Assembly: GCA_902790135.1 (NCBI GenBank)
Contig: CADAQM010000023.1
Location: 1-54,373, forward strand
Direction: 5' to 3'
Length of the DNA: 54,373 nucleotides
Origin: an uncultured Coriobacteriaceae bacterium
Lineage (GTDB): Bacteria > Actinomycetota > Coriobacteriia > Coriobacteriales > Atopobiaceae
A program made the translations under genes and the position numbers. The first letter of the stretch is position 1. Each line of letters begins with the position of its first letter. Below the pieces are notes generated by a model, which was given only the letters and a program-made list of their open reading frames with translations, was not told where the DNA came from and searched no databases. This document shows positions 18,534 through 28,102 of this stretch, piece by piece.

Positions 18534-19244
18534 ATGGCACAGCAGGGCTTTCTTTCCATCCGCGACCTCACCAAGAGCTACGGCAATGGCGAGGCGCGCG
18601 TTCAGGTGCTCAAGGGCATTTCCACTGAGATAAACCGCGGCGAGATCTGCGTTCTGTTTGGTCCCTCCGGATCGGGCAAGTCCACCTTCCTCAACATGGT
18701 GGGCGGCCTCGAGCCGGCCGACAGCGGCTCCATCCGCGTGGGCGACGTGGACATAACCACGCTCAAGGACCGCGAGCTGGTGGAGTACCGCCGTCGCGAG
18801 CTGGGCTTCATCTTCCAGTTCTACAACCTCGTGCCCGACCTCACCATCCGCGAGAACATCGAGGTCTGTCAGTACCTCTCCAAGGACCCGCTGCCCATCG
18901 ACGACCTCATCCACTCGCTGGGTCTGTGGGAGCATCGCGGGAAGTTCCCCAACCAGGTGTCCGGCGGCCAGCAGCAGCGCTGCGCGATCGGCCGCGCGCT
19001 GGTCAAGAACCCGAGCCTGCTGCTGTGCGACGAGCCCACCGGCGCGCTGGACTATCACACCTCCAAGGAGATTCTCGAGCTCATGGAGCGCATCAACCAG
19101 GAGTACGGCTCTACGATGGTCATCGTCACGCACAACGACGCCATCCGCCACATGTCCCACCACATCCTGCGCCTGCGCGACGGCGAGCTCTCCGAGGACG
19201 TGCTCAACGAGCATCTGCTGCCCGCGCGCGAGCTCACCTGGTAG
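18534..19244 (+). CDS. ABC transporter ATP-binding protein (MacB/LolD-like)
   Basis: 236 residues: Walker [11 protein letters not shown]-loop FQFYNLVP, signature VSGGQQQR, Walker [13 protein letters not shown] and switch His in VTHND. This is the pattern of ATPases serving FtsX-type permeases, and the next gene is one. The start ATG at 18534 has only a weak upstream purine stretch (GGGG). Confidence 0.9.
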   Translation: MAQQGFLSIRDLTKSYGNGEARVQVLKGISTEINRGEICVLFGPSGSGKSTFLNMVGGLEPADSGSIRVGDVDITTLKDRELVEYRRRELGFIFQFYNLVPDLTIRENIEVCQYLSKDPLPIDDLIHSLGLWEHRGKFPNQVSGGQQQRCAIGRALVKNPSLLLCDEPTGALDYHTSKEILELMERINQEYGSTMVIVTHNDAIRHMSHHILRLRDGELSEDVLNEHLLPARELTW

Positions 19245-19250
19245 GCGCGC

Positions 19251-21695
19251 ATGTCTCCGCTCAACAAGCGCCTGCCGCGCGACTTCCGCAACAACCTAGG
19301 CAAGTACCTGGGCATCTTCCTGCTCTTTCTGTTTGCCATCGCCATGGGCTCCGGCTACCTGTCTGCCGCGCACAGCATCGAGGTGATACAGGACGGCCTG
19401 CACGAGCGTGCCAACGTGGAGGACTTCCACTTTGCCACGCAGTTCGAGATGGCCAAGAGCTCGCTCGAGGCCGTGGAGGAGATGGGCTGTACCATCTACC
19501 CAGACTTCACGGCCGACGTCCCCATGCACGTGTCCGGCGACGAGCGCGACATGAACTGCCGCCTCATCAACCAGGACAATCGCGTGGAGGTTAACAAGGG
19601 CTACTACTTTGAGGGGCGCGCGCCCAAGACCGACGGCGAGATTGCCGTCGATCGCGTCTGGAGCACCAACAACGACGTGCGCGTGGGCGACACGCTCGAC
19701 ATCAACGGGCGCGACGCCCAGGTGGTGGGCATCATGTCGATGTCCGACTACGAGTGCCTGATGGAGAAGAACACCGACATGCTGTTCAACTCCACCACCT
19801 TCACGATCGCCCTGGTCACCCCCGAGGGATTCCAGGCGTTTGCGGGCAGCAAGAGGGACTATCGCTATGACGGCGTGCTCGACGACCGCACGATGGACCT
19901 GGTGGCGCGCACCGACTTCGAGCGTGACATGGCCGACCTGCTTTCCGACAAGGGCGAGGTGCTGACCGACCTTGTGGACTACGAGTTTGACAACAAGGCG
20001 ATCTTCTTTGCCACCGACGACGTGGAGAGCGACCAGGTGATGTGGCAGGTGTTGGTGGGCCTGCTGGTGGTGATCATGGCCTTTGTCTTCGTGGTGCTCA
20101 CCAACGCCACCATCGAGCAGGAGTCTGCCGTCATCGGCACGCTGCTTGCCTCGGGCTACCGCAAGCGCGAGATCATCGGCCACTACATGGTGCTGCCCAC
20201 GATCATCGGCGTTCTGGGCTGTGCGGCGGGCAACGTCTTGGGTCTCACCTACATGAGCGGGCCCATGCAGCGCCTGTACTATGGCTCGTACAGCCTGCCG
20301 CCCTACGAGTACAGCTTCAGCCCCGACGTGTTTGTCTTCACCACGATCGTCCCCTTCCTGCTGCTCGAGGTGGTCACGCTGATCGGGCTCATGCGCAAGC
20401 TGCGCTTTACCCCGCTGGCGTTCCTGCGTCGCGAGATCGCGAGCCGCAGCCGACGCAACACCCTTCCACTGCCCGAGTTCTTGGGCTTTGTGCACCGCTT
20501 CCAGCTGCGCGTGTTCCTGCGCAACCTCAGCCACTTTGTGGTGCTGTTCTTTGGCATCTCGTTCTGCAGCCTCTTTCTGCTCTTTGGCCTGTGCCTCATG
20601 CCCGTGGTCAGGCACTACACCGAGATGCTCACTTCCGACGTGGTGGCCAACCACATCTACCTGCTCAAGGCCCCGCTCGAGTTGGAGGGCACCGAGGAGC
20701 AGCGTCGGGCCTACGCTGCGGTGGAGCAGCTGATGGAGACCGACGACCCGCTGAACGACCTCGGCTTTGTGGGCTATGCGCGCGCCATCCTGCGCACGAT
20801 GGACATCGATGAGGACGCCCATCCCGTCAACACCACCGACAACGGAGCAGAGAAGATCGCCCAGGCGGAGAAGTTCGCCGCCATGTCGCTTGAGGTCAAG
20901 CATGTGGTTACCGACAGCTCGGAGGAGATCACCGTCTATGGCATCGACCAGGGGTCGCGTTACTGGGACGATGTCGACGTGAGCGACGGCGCCGTGGTGG
21001 TGGGCACCGGCCTCTCGCAGAAGTGCCGCCTCAAGCCTGGTGACACGCTGACCCTCACCGACAAGTACACCAACAAGGCCTACGAGCTCACCGTGACGAG
21101 CGTCTGGGGCAGCTCGGCCAACATGAACGTGTACATGGACCGCGTTGCCCTCAACCGGATGATTGACGAGGACGACGACAGCTTTGCCGGCTATGCGAGC
21201 GACGAGGAGCTGGCCATCGATGCCCGCTACCTTGCCACCGACATCACGCCGGAGGCCATGAGCTCCTCGGCCGACCAGATGGAGCGCTCCTTTGGCGACA
21301 TGATGGGCATGGTGGTGGCCTTTGCCATCCCGGTCTACCTCATCCTCGTGTACCTGCTGACCAAGACGGTCATCGACCGCTCAAGCCGTTACATCAGCTA
21401 CATGAAGGTCTTTGGTTACCACGACGGAGAGATCTCGCGCCTGTACGTGCGCGCCATCACGGTGACGGTCATGGTGAGCCTGGTGGCGAGCCTGCCGTTT
21501 GTCATCTGGCTCTGCAACGTGTTTGTCGGCCTGGTGATGGACCGCTACTCGGGCAACCTCGAGCTCTACATCGAGCCGTCGTTGATGGCGGAGGTTGTGG
21601 CCATTGGCGCCATGGCGTACCTGGTGGTGGCTGCGGCTCACATCTGGCACATCCAGCGCGTCAGCCTCTCGGAGGCCATGAAGGTGCAGGAGTAG
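19251..21695 (+). CDS. FtsX-like ABC transporter permease
   Basis: 814 residues. The first membrane helix is LGKYLGIFLLFLFAIAMGSGYL. A periplasmic-type domain (about 40-245) follows, then three helices of the first FtsX unit (from VLVGLLVVIMAFVFVVLTN), a second helix near LSHFVVLFFGISFCSLFLLFG, another extracytoplasmic domain, and three final helices (from FAIPVYLILVYLLTK). It pairs with the ATPase ending 6 nt upstream. Such two-gene systems act in export or envelope mechanotransmission; cargo is unknown. Confidence 0.88.
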   Translation: MSPLNKRLPRDFRNNLGKYLGIFLLFLFAIAMGSGYLSAAHSIEVIQDGLHERANVEDFHFATQFEMAKSSLEAVEEMGCTIYPDFTADVPMHVSGDERDMNCRLINQDNRVEVNKGYYFEGRAPKTDGEIAVDRVWSTNNDVRVGDTLDINGRDAQVVGIMSMSDYECLMEKNTDMLFNSTTFTIALVTPEGFQAFAGSKRDYRYDGVLDDRTMDLVARTDFERDMADLLSDKGEVLTDLVDYEFDNKAIFFATDDVESDQVMWQVLVGLLVVIMAFVFVVLTNATIEQESAVIGTLLASGYRKREIIGHYMVLPTIIGVLGCAAGNVLGLTYMSGPMQRLYYGSYSLPPYEYSFSPDVFVFTTIVPFLLLEVVTLIGLMRKLRFTPLAFLRREIASRSRRNTLPLPEFLGFVHRFQLRVFLRNLSHFVVLFFGISFCSLFLLFGLCLMPVVRHYTEMLTSDVVANHIYLLKAPLELEGTEEQRRAYAAVEQLMETDDPLNDLGFVGYARAILRTMDIDEDAHPVNTTDNGAEKIAQAEKFAAMSLEVKHVVTDSSEEITVYGIDQGSRYWDDVDVSDGAVVVGTGLSQKCRLKPGDTLTLTDKYTNKAYELTVTSVWGSSANMNVYMDRVALNRMIDEDDDSFAGYASDEELAIDARYLATDITPEAMSSSADQMERSFGDMMGMVVAFAIPVYLILVYLLTKTVIDRSSRYISYMKVFGYHDGEISRLYVRAITVTVMVSLVASLPFVIWLCNVFVGLVMDRYSGNLELYIEPSLMAEVVAIGAMAYLVVAAAHIWHIQRVSLSEAMKVQE

Positions 21696-21828
21696 GTGAC
21701 ACACAAACTCCCGGGGAGAATATGCGTCACTTCTCTTCCTGAAAACGGGTTCCCGTCTCCTGTTTTCCCTGTGTCCTGTTTCCCATGCGTGGTAGGGTTG
21801 TTCGGGAAGCCAAACAGAGAGGATCCCC

Positions 21829-22683
21829 ATGATCAAGCTGGCGCTCACCGACCTCGATGACACGCTTATCCGCAACGGCCTGCCCAGCGCAACCGACCAC
21901 GCCATCGCCGGCATCAACGCGATGCTTGCGGAGGGGTTGCACTTTGGCCCCGTCTCCGGCCGCATCCCCAACGACATGGACTGGATGTTCGCCGGCCACA
22001 AGGAGTGCTATGCCACCGGCGCCTACTGCAACGGGCAGATGATCTACGTCGACGGCGAGCTGGTGCGCGAGGAGCAGGTTGCCGCCGAGGAGCTCAACCG
22101 TCTGGCCGACTGGCTCGCGCGCACCGACCGCGGCATTCTCACGATGTTCGACGTGCACCATGGCGACATCAAGACGGCCGGCTACTTTGTCACGCCCGAC
22201 GACGCGCACGCCGAGCGGATGCTGGGCAGCTTTGGCGCCGCCAAGCGCTACGTGCATCGCCTGGACGAACCGGCCTACACCAAGGCCAACATCCACGTGA
22301 CGGGAGACCGCGCCCGCCAGACCGAGACGCGCGACATCATGCGCGAGCAGTTTACCGAGATGGACTTCGTCTTTCCCAGCCTGACGGCCCCGCTGGTGGA
22401 CATCTCCCCGCACGGCTGGAGCAAGGGCAGTGCCGTACAGGTGCTGGTCGAGGTGCTGGGTATTACGATTGACGAGGTCGCCACCTTTGGCGACTCGGAA
22501 AATGACCTCTCCATGATCGAGGGCATTCCCAACAGCGTGGCGGTGGCAAACGCAGGCGAGCAGATCAAGCAGGCTGCACGCTGGCACATCGGCGCAAGCG
22601 CTGATGACGCCGTGGCGGACGCCCTGTTCGACATCGCTGCAGCAGCAAAGTCGGGCACGATGCCGTCGTTCATGCAGGTATAG
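21829..22683 (+). CDS. Cof-type HAD-IIB phosphatase
   Basis: 284 residues: LALTDLDDTLIRNG (motif I in the DLDDT form), GPVSGRIPNDMDW, Lys in SPHGWSKGSAVQVL and FGDSENDLSMIEGI. It is a paralogue of the HAD gene at 44977; both share GKxVYVDGEL-like cap sequence and an xPxFMxQ C-terminus. GAGAGGATC precedes the ATG. It probably hydrolyses a phosphosugar in the cytosol. Confidence 0.85.
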   Translation: MIKLALTDLDDTLIRNGLPSATDHAIAGINAMLAEGLHFGPVSGRIPNDMDWMFAGHKECYATGAYCNGQMIYVDGELVREEQVAAEELNRLADWLARTDRGILTMFDVHHGDIKTAGYFVTPDDAHAERMLGSFGAAKRYVHRLDEPAYTKANIHVTGDRARQTETRDIMREQFTEMDFVFPSLTAPLVDISPHGWSKGSAVQVLVEVLGITIDEVATFGDSENDLSMIEGIPNSVAVANAGEQIKQAARWHIGASADDAVADALFDIAAAAKSGTMPSFMQV

Positions 22684-22693
22684 GAGGCGTGAC

Positions 22694-23203
22694 ATGGGTA
22701 TGAGCAGCAGAATGGCCAAGGTATACGACTGGGCGCGCGACCTAGCACATAGGCGGCGCACCCTTTTTATCACTGTCGCCAGCGCGATTCTCGTGAGCGT
22801 TGTTTTGCAAGCGGTTACCATCGCGCGCAACAACTACAACCTCTGGCGGCTCTCCTTCATGGCCATCGAGCTTTGTGTGGCGCTGGTGTCGTCGTTTGCC
22901 GCCAACTACGTGCGCGGCATCGAGGAGCGCGCAAAGGCCTGGGCGAAGAGCTATGTGCCTGACGAGACGGGCTGGCTCTACAAGCTTCTGTCGGTGCTGC
23001 CGGTGGCATCCGTGCGCGCGGCCATCATGTGCGCGTGCCTCTCGATTCCCAACGCAACGCTGATACCCATCGTCATCTACCGAGAGGCGATCATGCTGCC
23101 TCCGGTGGCCGTCATCGTACGCTTTCTGGCGGACCTGCCGCAGTGCGTGATCATCTGCACGGCCGTGACGCTGATTGTCGACTGGCTCGCTGCGCAGGAC
23201 TAG
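22694..23203 (+). CDS. Four-helix integral membrane protein, unknown function
   Basis: 169 residues. The predicted membrane segments are about 25-45 (LFITVASAILVSVVLQAV), 55-75, 100-125 (VLPVASVRAAIMCACLSI) and 140-165. The ATG at 22694 follows AGGAGGCG and lies 10 nt after the HAD stop, so it is in that operon. I do not recognise a family. Confidence 0.65.
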   Translation: MGMSSRMAKVYDWARDLAHRRRTLFITVASAILVSVVLQAVTIARNNYNLWRLSFMAIELCVALVSSFAANYVRGIEERAKAWAKSYVPDETGWLYKLLSVLPVASVRAAIMCACLSIPNATLIPIVIYREAIMLPPVAVIVRFLADLPQCVIICTAVTLIVDWLAAQD

Positions 23204-23251
23204 GGGAGAGGGCGCGGGGCTGCCTTTGGCGCGGACACTCTCTAGATAAGA

Positions 23252-23288
23252 GAAACGGCACGCCTAAGGGGGGATTGCGTGCCGTTTC
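23252..23288 (+). terminator. Hairpin terminator after the membrane protein
   Basis: GAAACGGCACGC (23252-23263) pairs perfectly with GCGTGCCGTTTC (23277-23288) across a 13-nt loop. The A/T at the stem base lets it act in either direction. Confidence 0.7.
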
Positions 23289-23335
23289 GAATGGGACTGT
23301 GCCCGCTTCTCTGTGAGGGGGAGAGGGTCCCTCCG

Positions 23336-23363
23336 TTGAAGTTAACTATAGTTTACTTATAAT
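23336..23363 (+). promoter_or_regulatory. Promoter of the GIY-YIG gene
   Basis: TTGAAG (23336-23341), a 16-nt spacer and the consensus TATAAT (23358-23363), in an AT-rich island that is unusual for this window. A small AACTATAGTT palindrome lies inside the spacer. Confidence 0.65.
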
Positions 23364-23433
23364 CTCCCTGAATGCAAGTAGGAATTAGAAAAAAGTACAC
23401 CTAGGTGAACAAATATCCAAAAGAGCAGGTAGG

Positions 23434-23730
23434 ATGCCCAATTACTTTGTGTATATGGTGCGATGTGCGGGAGGCCAGCTCTATACGGGCATCACGACCG
23501 ACATCGGACGTCGCCTGCGCGAGCATCTGTCGGGCAAGGAGCCGGGAGCGCGCTACACCCGTCTCAATCCGCCAGTCGAGTTGGAAGCCCTTTGGGCGGC
23601 GGAGGGCCGCGCGGCCGCGTCACGGCTCGAGTATCGGATCAAGCGCCTGAGCCGTACGCAGAAGGAAGGCCTTATCGCCGACCCATCCCTTGTGGGAGAG
23701 GGCTATCAACCGCTTTGGCCCTGCGTGTGA
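23434..23730 (+). CDS. GIY-YIG domain protein (UPF0213/YhbQ-like)
   Basis: 98 residues. The single GIY-YIG fold is visible as YFVYMVRCAGGQLYTGITTDIGRRLREH (the two Tyr-containing strands and the conserved Arg) and RLEYRIKRLSRTQKEGLI toward the end. Members are small putative nucleases, possibly in DNA repair, with no settled role. It is a single-gene unit convergent with the radical SAM gene. Confidence 0.85.
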   Translation: MPNYFVYMVRCAGGQLYTGITTDIGRRLREHLSGKEPGARYTRLNPPVELEALWAAEGRAAASRLEYRIKRLSRTQKEGLIADPSLVGEGYQPLWPCV

Positions 23731-23787
23731 GGGCGGCCATCTCAGGCAGATGATGTGCCCATACATGTGCGGAAGCCGACCGACGCC

Positions 23788-24873
23788 TCAGTACAGCTCG
23801 TACATCTGCGCGAGCGTGGGTGCAATCTCAGCGAGCACGTCCCGGTGGGCACAGCTGCCGTCAGAGAGGTAGCAGACGTTCTGCCTGCGGCAACCACCGT
23901 GGCAGATGCCCACGTACGGACAGGTGTTGCACGGTGCGCGCCGGCAGTCCTCCTCGTCGAGAAAATGCCGAGAGGCTTCGCTTGACGTCATGACGCGCAG
24001 CTGGGTGTCTATGAGGTTGCCCATTCGGTACTTGTCGAGGCAATAGAAGTCGCAGGGATAGACGTCGCCGTTGCTCTCGATCACGTACTGCAAGGTGCAG
24101 AGGCCGATTGTCCCGCACTGGTTGGGAGCGTACCCCTCGAGCATGCTCAGCACGTTTTCGAACAGGTTGACGTGCACCAGCTGCTCGTGCTGGAAGGCAC
24201 GCTTCCATGCGCGGAAGAATCCCAGGTAGAAGCTGCGATACTCCGCGGGGCGCAGGCTCATGCCATCGTCTGTGCCGTCCAACGGTGGCAGGCAGGGGAT
24301 GAGCTGCACGTCGACGATGTCGTGCGAGAGGTAGAACTGCATGAGTTGCTTGGGCTTCTGGGCGAGCTGCCGTGTGACCACCGTGAGGACGTTTGTCGCG
24401 ACGTCGGCGTCGTACAGCATCTCAAGGGAGCGCATTGCGCGCTCGTAGGCACCCTCGCCGCGATCGTCTTGGCGGAATCGGTCGGTGAGGGAGCGCGGTC
24501 CGTCGAGGCTGAGGCCAACGAGGAAGTCATGTTCGGCGAGAAACGCGCACCAGTCCCTGTCGAGCAGCGTGCCGTTGGTCTGGAGCGACCAGTGCGGGGT
24601 CACTCCTGGGTAGGCCTCCATCAGCTCCGCGAAGCGCCGGAACCAGTCGAGCCCCGCCAGCGTAGGCTCTCCTCCCTGGAAGCTGATCGTCACCTCTCCG
24701 GCAAAGTCCACCGCTTCGGCCAACCGCTGGGCCAACAGCTCCGCCATCTCGGGCTTCATCACGCCGTGGCACCTTGTCTGCCGCGTGTTGGCCACGTCCG
24801 AATAAAAGCAGTACGCACATCGCATGTTGCAGGCAGATGATGCCGGCTTGACCATGACCGATATGCTGCGCAT
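23788..24873 (-). CDS. Anaerobic sulfatase-maturating enzyme (radical SAM, SPASM)
   Basis: 361 residues. The radical SAM cluster motif is C15-xxx-C19-xx-C22 in CNMRCAYC; ISFQGGEPTLAG and the LQTNGTLLD block are typical of anSME. C-terminal cysteines (CGTIGLC, VYPCDFYC, CRRAPCNTCPYVGIC, CRRQNVC) form the two auxiliary clusters of the SPASM domain. It oxidises the active-site Cys of a sulfatase to formylglycine without oxygen. The Cys-type sulfatase at 26493 is the obvious client. Confidence 0.9.
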   Translation of the reverse strand: MRSISVMVKPASSACNMRCAYCFYSDVANTRQTRCHGVMKPEMAELLAQRLAEAVDFAGEVTISFQGGEPTLAGLDWFRRFAELMEAYPGVTPHWSLQTNGTLLDRDWCAFLAEHDFLVGLSLDGPRSLTDRFRQDDRGEGAYERAMRSLEMLYDADVATNVLTVVTRQLAQKPKQLMQFYLSHDIVDVQLIPCLPPLDGTDDGMSLRPAEYRSFYLGFFRAWKRAFQHEQLVHVNLFENVLSMLEGYAPNQCGTIGLCTLQYVIESNGDVYPCDFYCLDKYRMGNLIDTQLRVMTSSEASRHFLDEEDCRRAPCNTCPYVGICHGGCRRQNVCYLSDGSCAHRDVLAEIAPTLAQMYELY

Positions 24874-24988
24874 AGCTCATCCTTGCGATAGGTGTCGACG
24901 TGCCTTTCAACCGATAAGTATAGGGGCAATCACTCACCGTGCGCCGCATGGGCCGCGCTGCCTGCGGCTCGTGGTGGTAAGCTACCCC

Positions 24989-25045
24989 TTGGCACTGTGA
25001 CAGGTGAGTAAAGTGCGTTACGTGGTTGCAATCCCACAGTGCCAA
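24989..25045. promoter_or_regulatory. 11-bp inverted repeat in the anSME/cysK divergent region
   Basis: TTGGCACTGTG (24989-24999) and CACAGTGCCAA (25035-25045) are exact complements 35 bp apart, with a further TGTGCCACAG at about 25052. They lie 40-95 bp before the cysteine synthase start, where a sulfur-responsive operator or a leader hairpin might act. No terminator run or known riboswitch core is visible. Confidence 0.4.
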
Positions 25046-25084
25046 TATCGTTGTGCCACAGGTCTGACGAGAGAGGAACGTGGC

Positions 25085-26032
25085 ATGGTTTACGACAACA
25101 TTCTTGAGGCGGTGGGGCATACCCCGCTCGTCCGCCTCAACCACATACCGGGGCCCGACTGCGCCCGCATTCTGGTGAAGTTCGAGGCCACAAACGTGGG
25201 CGGCTCCATCAAGACGCGCACGGCGTTGCAGATGGTGCGTGCCGCAGAGGCGCGCGGGGAGCTCAAGCCCGATTCGATCATCGTTGAGCCCACGAGCGGC
25301 AACCAGGGCATCGGCCTTGCCCTCGTAGCTGCGGTTTTGGGTTACCAGGCAAAGATCATCATGCCCGACTCGGTCTCTATCGAGCGCCGCCGCCTGGTGG
25401 TGCACTACGGCGCCCAGGTGATTTTGGAACACGACGACGGGGATATCGGCGCATGTGTGGACCGCTGCATCAAGCGGGCACTGAAGATGGCCGAGGAGGA
25501 TCCGCGCGTCTATGTGCCCCAGCAGTTTGAGAATGTCGACAACCTGTGGGCGCACCGCGAGCACACGGCGGCGGAGATCATTGCCGACGCGGACTCGCGC
25601 ATCGACGGCTTCTGCTCCGGCATCGGTACTGGCGGTACGCTCACAGGCGTGGGCCACGTGCTGCGTGCGGTCAACCCCGGCGTGCGCATCTGGGCCGTCG
25701 AGCCCGACCAGGCCGCCATTCTCTCTGGACGTCCTGTGGGCACGCACCTGCAGATGGGCATCGGCGACGGCATCATTCCCGAGATCCTGGATACCAAGAT
25801 CTACGACGACATCTGTATCGTGACCGACATCGAGGCGCTCGAGATGGCGCGCCGCCTTGCACGCGAGGAGGGCCTCATGTGCGGCATCTCCTCGGGAACC
25901 AACGTGGTGGCCGCCGTCAGGATGGCCCGGGAGCTGGGGCCAGGCAAGACCGTGGTCACCATCGCGCCGGACACGGGCGAGCGTTACATCTCGACCAAGC
26001 TCTTCTGCGGCGAGGATGGTCTCGCGTACTAG
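25085..26032 (+). CDS. Cysteine synthase (O-acetylserine sulfhydrylase) family, PLP-dependent
   Basis: 315 residues of fold-type II PLP enzyme. The PLP lysine is Lys43 in NVGGSIKTR (most CysK have NPGGSVKDR). The substrate loop is PTSGNQGIGLA (usually GNTG), and the phosphate loop is GIGTGGTLTGVG. The two departures from consensus suggest a distinct subgroup, so cystathionine-beta-synthase-like or other amino-acid substrates are possible. The ATG at 25085 gives the usual N-terminus (YDNILEAVGHTPLVRL). It lies between the sulfatase-maturating enzyme and the sulfatase, hinting at a sulfur theme. Confidence 0.8.
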   Translation: MVYDNILEAVGHTPLVRLNHIPGPDCARILVKFEATNVGGSIKTRTALQMVRAAEARGELKPDSIIVEPTSGNQGIGLALVAAVLGYQAKIIMPDSVSIERRRLVVHYGAQVILEHDDGDIGACVDRCIKRALKMAEEDPRVYVPQQFENVDNLWAHREHTAAEIIADADSRIDGFCSGIGTGGTLTGVGHVLRAVNPGVRIWAVEPDQAAILSGRPVGTHLQMGIGDGIIPEILDTKIYDDICIVTDIEALEMARRLAREEGLMCGISSGTNVVAAVRMARELGPGKTVVTIAPDTGERYISTKLFCGEDGLAY

Positions 26033-26212
26033 GGCAGCATCGTCTGGACTCAGAGGGCATAGTGCGTGTTTGGTTTTGGGGTGTTGACGCAGGTCAGCAC
26101 CCCTTCTTGCGTGCTTGACCGGGTGGCGACCGATTGGTTCGCCCTGGGTATCCGATGGTGTCTGGGGCGGATTCTCCTGGGGCATGTGGCAGGCGAAGCG
26201 GCTCGAATGTGA

Positions 26213-26311
26213 TTTGCGTAACGGGAGGGGCCATATCTGACAGCTTTTCCCGTTAGTGCGTTACACAGTAACGGTGAAAGTTGCACGATTCAGCCCACGC
26301 CGTTACGCAAA
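26213..26311. promoter_or_regulatory. Nested GTAACGG inverted repeats upstream of the sulfatase
   Basis: TTTGCGTAACGG (26213-26224) and CCGTTACGCAAA (26300-26311) are exact complements. Between them lies an inner pair, CCGTTA and TAACGG. The 460-bp gap from 26033 to 26492 contains no credible ORF, and this is its main feature. It may be a multi-site operator for the sulfatase gene. Confidence 0.4.
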
Positions 26312-26492
26312 CTCGGTCCAAGCCCGCTTCATGCCCGAAGTGGCAGAGCCTGACGAGGCGAGCATTGGGGTTGGCATCATCTCAAACCCAGTCTTATGGG
26401 GGCGAGGTAGCCTGTTGCCAGCTTTCCTTCGATGTGCGCAGCGCTTTGGGGATAGTATCTAACCAAAGTGCGTTCTCCCAAAGGAGCCGACC

Positions 26493-27974
26493 GTGTCCAG
26501 AAAGCCCAACATCCTCTACTTCGTTGCAGATCAGATGCGTGCCGATGCGCAACACTACCTGGGCAATCGGGCGGCTATTACGCCCAACTTGGATCGGCTA
26601 GCCAGCGAGGGGGTCGCCTTCAGGAACGCCTATTGCCAGAATCCCGTGTGCGTGCCCAGCCGCTGCAGCTTCCTCTCTGGGCTCTATCCACACACGACGG
26701 GGCATCGCACGATGCACTTTCTGCAGAACGAGGACGAACCCAACATTCTGCGCACCATGAAGGAGGCGGGCTACGAGGTCATCTGGATTGGCCGCAACGA
26801 CGTGATACCGGGTACACGCACCAAGACCGCCTACTGCGACGAGTATTACGATGGGCTGAGCGCCGATAACCAGCGCGACAGGTGCATTGACGCCATGGGT
26901 TCCGTAGGCCATGGGCACAATGTCTCCAGCGGCTCGGCTCGCGCGTTTGATCCCGACAGCTACTCGTTCTATCTCGGCGAGACGCCTGCCGGTGCCTACG
27001 GCCGCGCCGACGAGGGCTGTGTCGACGCATGCCTGCGCTATCTGGATCGCTATGCCGCAAGCGGTGGCGAGAAGCCCTTCTTCGTCTACTGCTCGCTGGC
27101 CTTTCCGCACCCACCCTACGGCTGCGATCGACCGTGGTACGGCTCTACCGACCGCAGCGCGTTACCACCGCGCATCCCACGTCGTGAGGACGGCCCGGCC
27201 ATGATTGCCGAGACCGCACGCAAGATGAACCTCGACCCACGCTGGCCGGAGGAGCGCTGGAACGAGCTGCGCGCCACCTACCTCGACATGGTCAGCAAGT
27301 TCGACGGCCAGTTGGGGCAGGTGACGGGCAAACTTCGCGAGAGGGGGCTCTACGAGAACACCTCGGTCTTCGTCTTCTCTGACCACGGTGACTACACCGG
27401 TGACTACGGCCTGGTGGAGAAGGTGCAGAACTGCTTTGAGGACGCGCTCACCAACGTGCCGCTCGTCATCAAGCCGGCGGTGGGCATCGCATGCAAGCCA
27501 CGTGTCACTCCCGCGTTGGTTGAGCTGAACGACCTCTGCGCCACCCTTGCCGACATGTGCGACATCGACCTCGGCTACGTGCAGTACGGTGAGAGCCTGC
27601 TACCGGTGCTCTCGGGAGACGACGTGGGCAAGGATGCCGTGTTCAGCGAGGGCGGTCGCGGCTTTGGAGACCGTCCGTCGATGGAGCTCGGCCACGATGA
27701 TCCACGCGACGTCTATTGGCCGCGCATCTCCACGCAGCATGCGGAGGGCGCCAACCACACCCGTGCCACGATGATTCGCATGGGCAAGCTCAAGTACACC
27801 ATGCGTCTGTACGAGCGGGACACCCTCTACGACCTCGAGCTTGATCCACACGAGCAGGTGAACCGCATCGACGACCCCGCCTATGCGGAGCGTGTGGCTC
27901 GGATGCGCGACCGACTGCTCGTCTGGTATCAGCAAACAGCCGACTGGGTCCCCAATCGCAGGGATCTGCGCTAG
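26493..27974 (+). CDS. Cys-type sulfatase (arylsulfatase family)
   Basis: 493 residues. NILYFVADQMRADA supplies the first metal ligands. The formylglycine site is Cys53 in CVPSR, followed by CSFLSGLYPHTTG, the S1 sulfatase signature, and the C-terminal metal site is FSDHGDYTGDYGL. It starts at GTG after AAAGGAGCCGACC. No signal peptide is visible, so it should act in the cytosol, and it depends on the anSME at 23788-24873 for activation. Substrate (host glycan sulfate or a small sulfate ester) is unknown. Confidence 0.9.
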   Translation: MSRKPNILYFVADQMRADAQHYLGNRAAITPNLDRLASEGVAFRNAYCQNPVCVPSRCSFLSGLYPHTTGHRTMHFLQNEDEPNILRTMKEAGYEVIWIGRNDVIPGTRTKTAYCDEYYDGLSADNQRDRCIDAMGSVGHGHNVSSGSARAFDPDSYSFYLGETPAGAYGRADEGCVDACLRYLDRYAASGGEKPFFVYCSLAFPHPPYGCDRPWYGSTDRSALPPRIPRREDGPAMIAETARKMNLDPRWPEERWNELRATYLDMVSKFDGQLGQVTGKLRERGLYENTSVFVFSDHGDYTGDYGLVEKVQNCFEDALTNVPLVIKPAVGIACKPRVTPALVELNDLCATLADMCDIDLGYVQYGESLLPVLSGDDVGKDAVFSEGGRGFGDRPSMELGHDDPRDVYWPRISTQHAEGANHTRATMIRMGKLKYTMRLYERDTLYDLELDPHEQVNRIDDPAYAERVARMRDRLLVWYQQTADWVPNRRDLR

Positions 27975-28102
27975 GCGCATAGCATCTGGCCGACGTGGCC
28001 CCTGTGTGCGAGGTCTTCTTTGCTATGGTGGGCATACCAATGCTCGGAGCATAAGGGCGGCGCTGGGGCAATCCCCATCGTCATCGGAGAGAGGGGACGC
28101 TC

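Noticed and set aside
24989..25084. T-box or SAM riboswitch before cysteine synthase
   Set aside because: The inverted repeat is present, but I find no T-box specifier or AGGGUGG-like sequence, no SAM core and no terminator with T-run.
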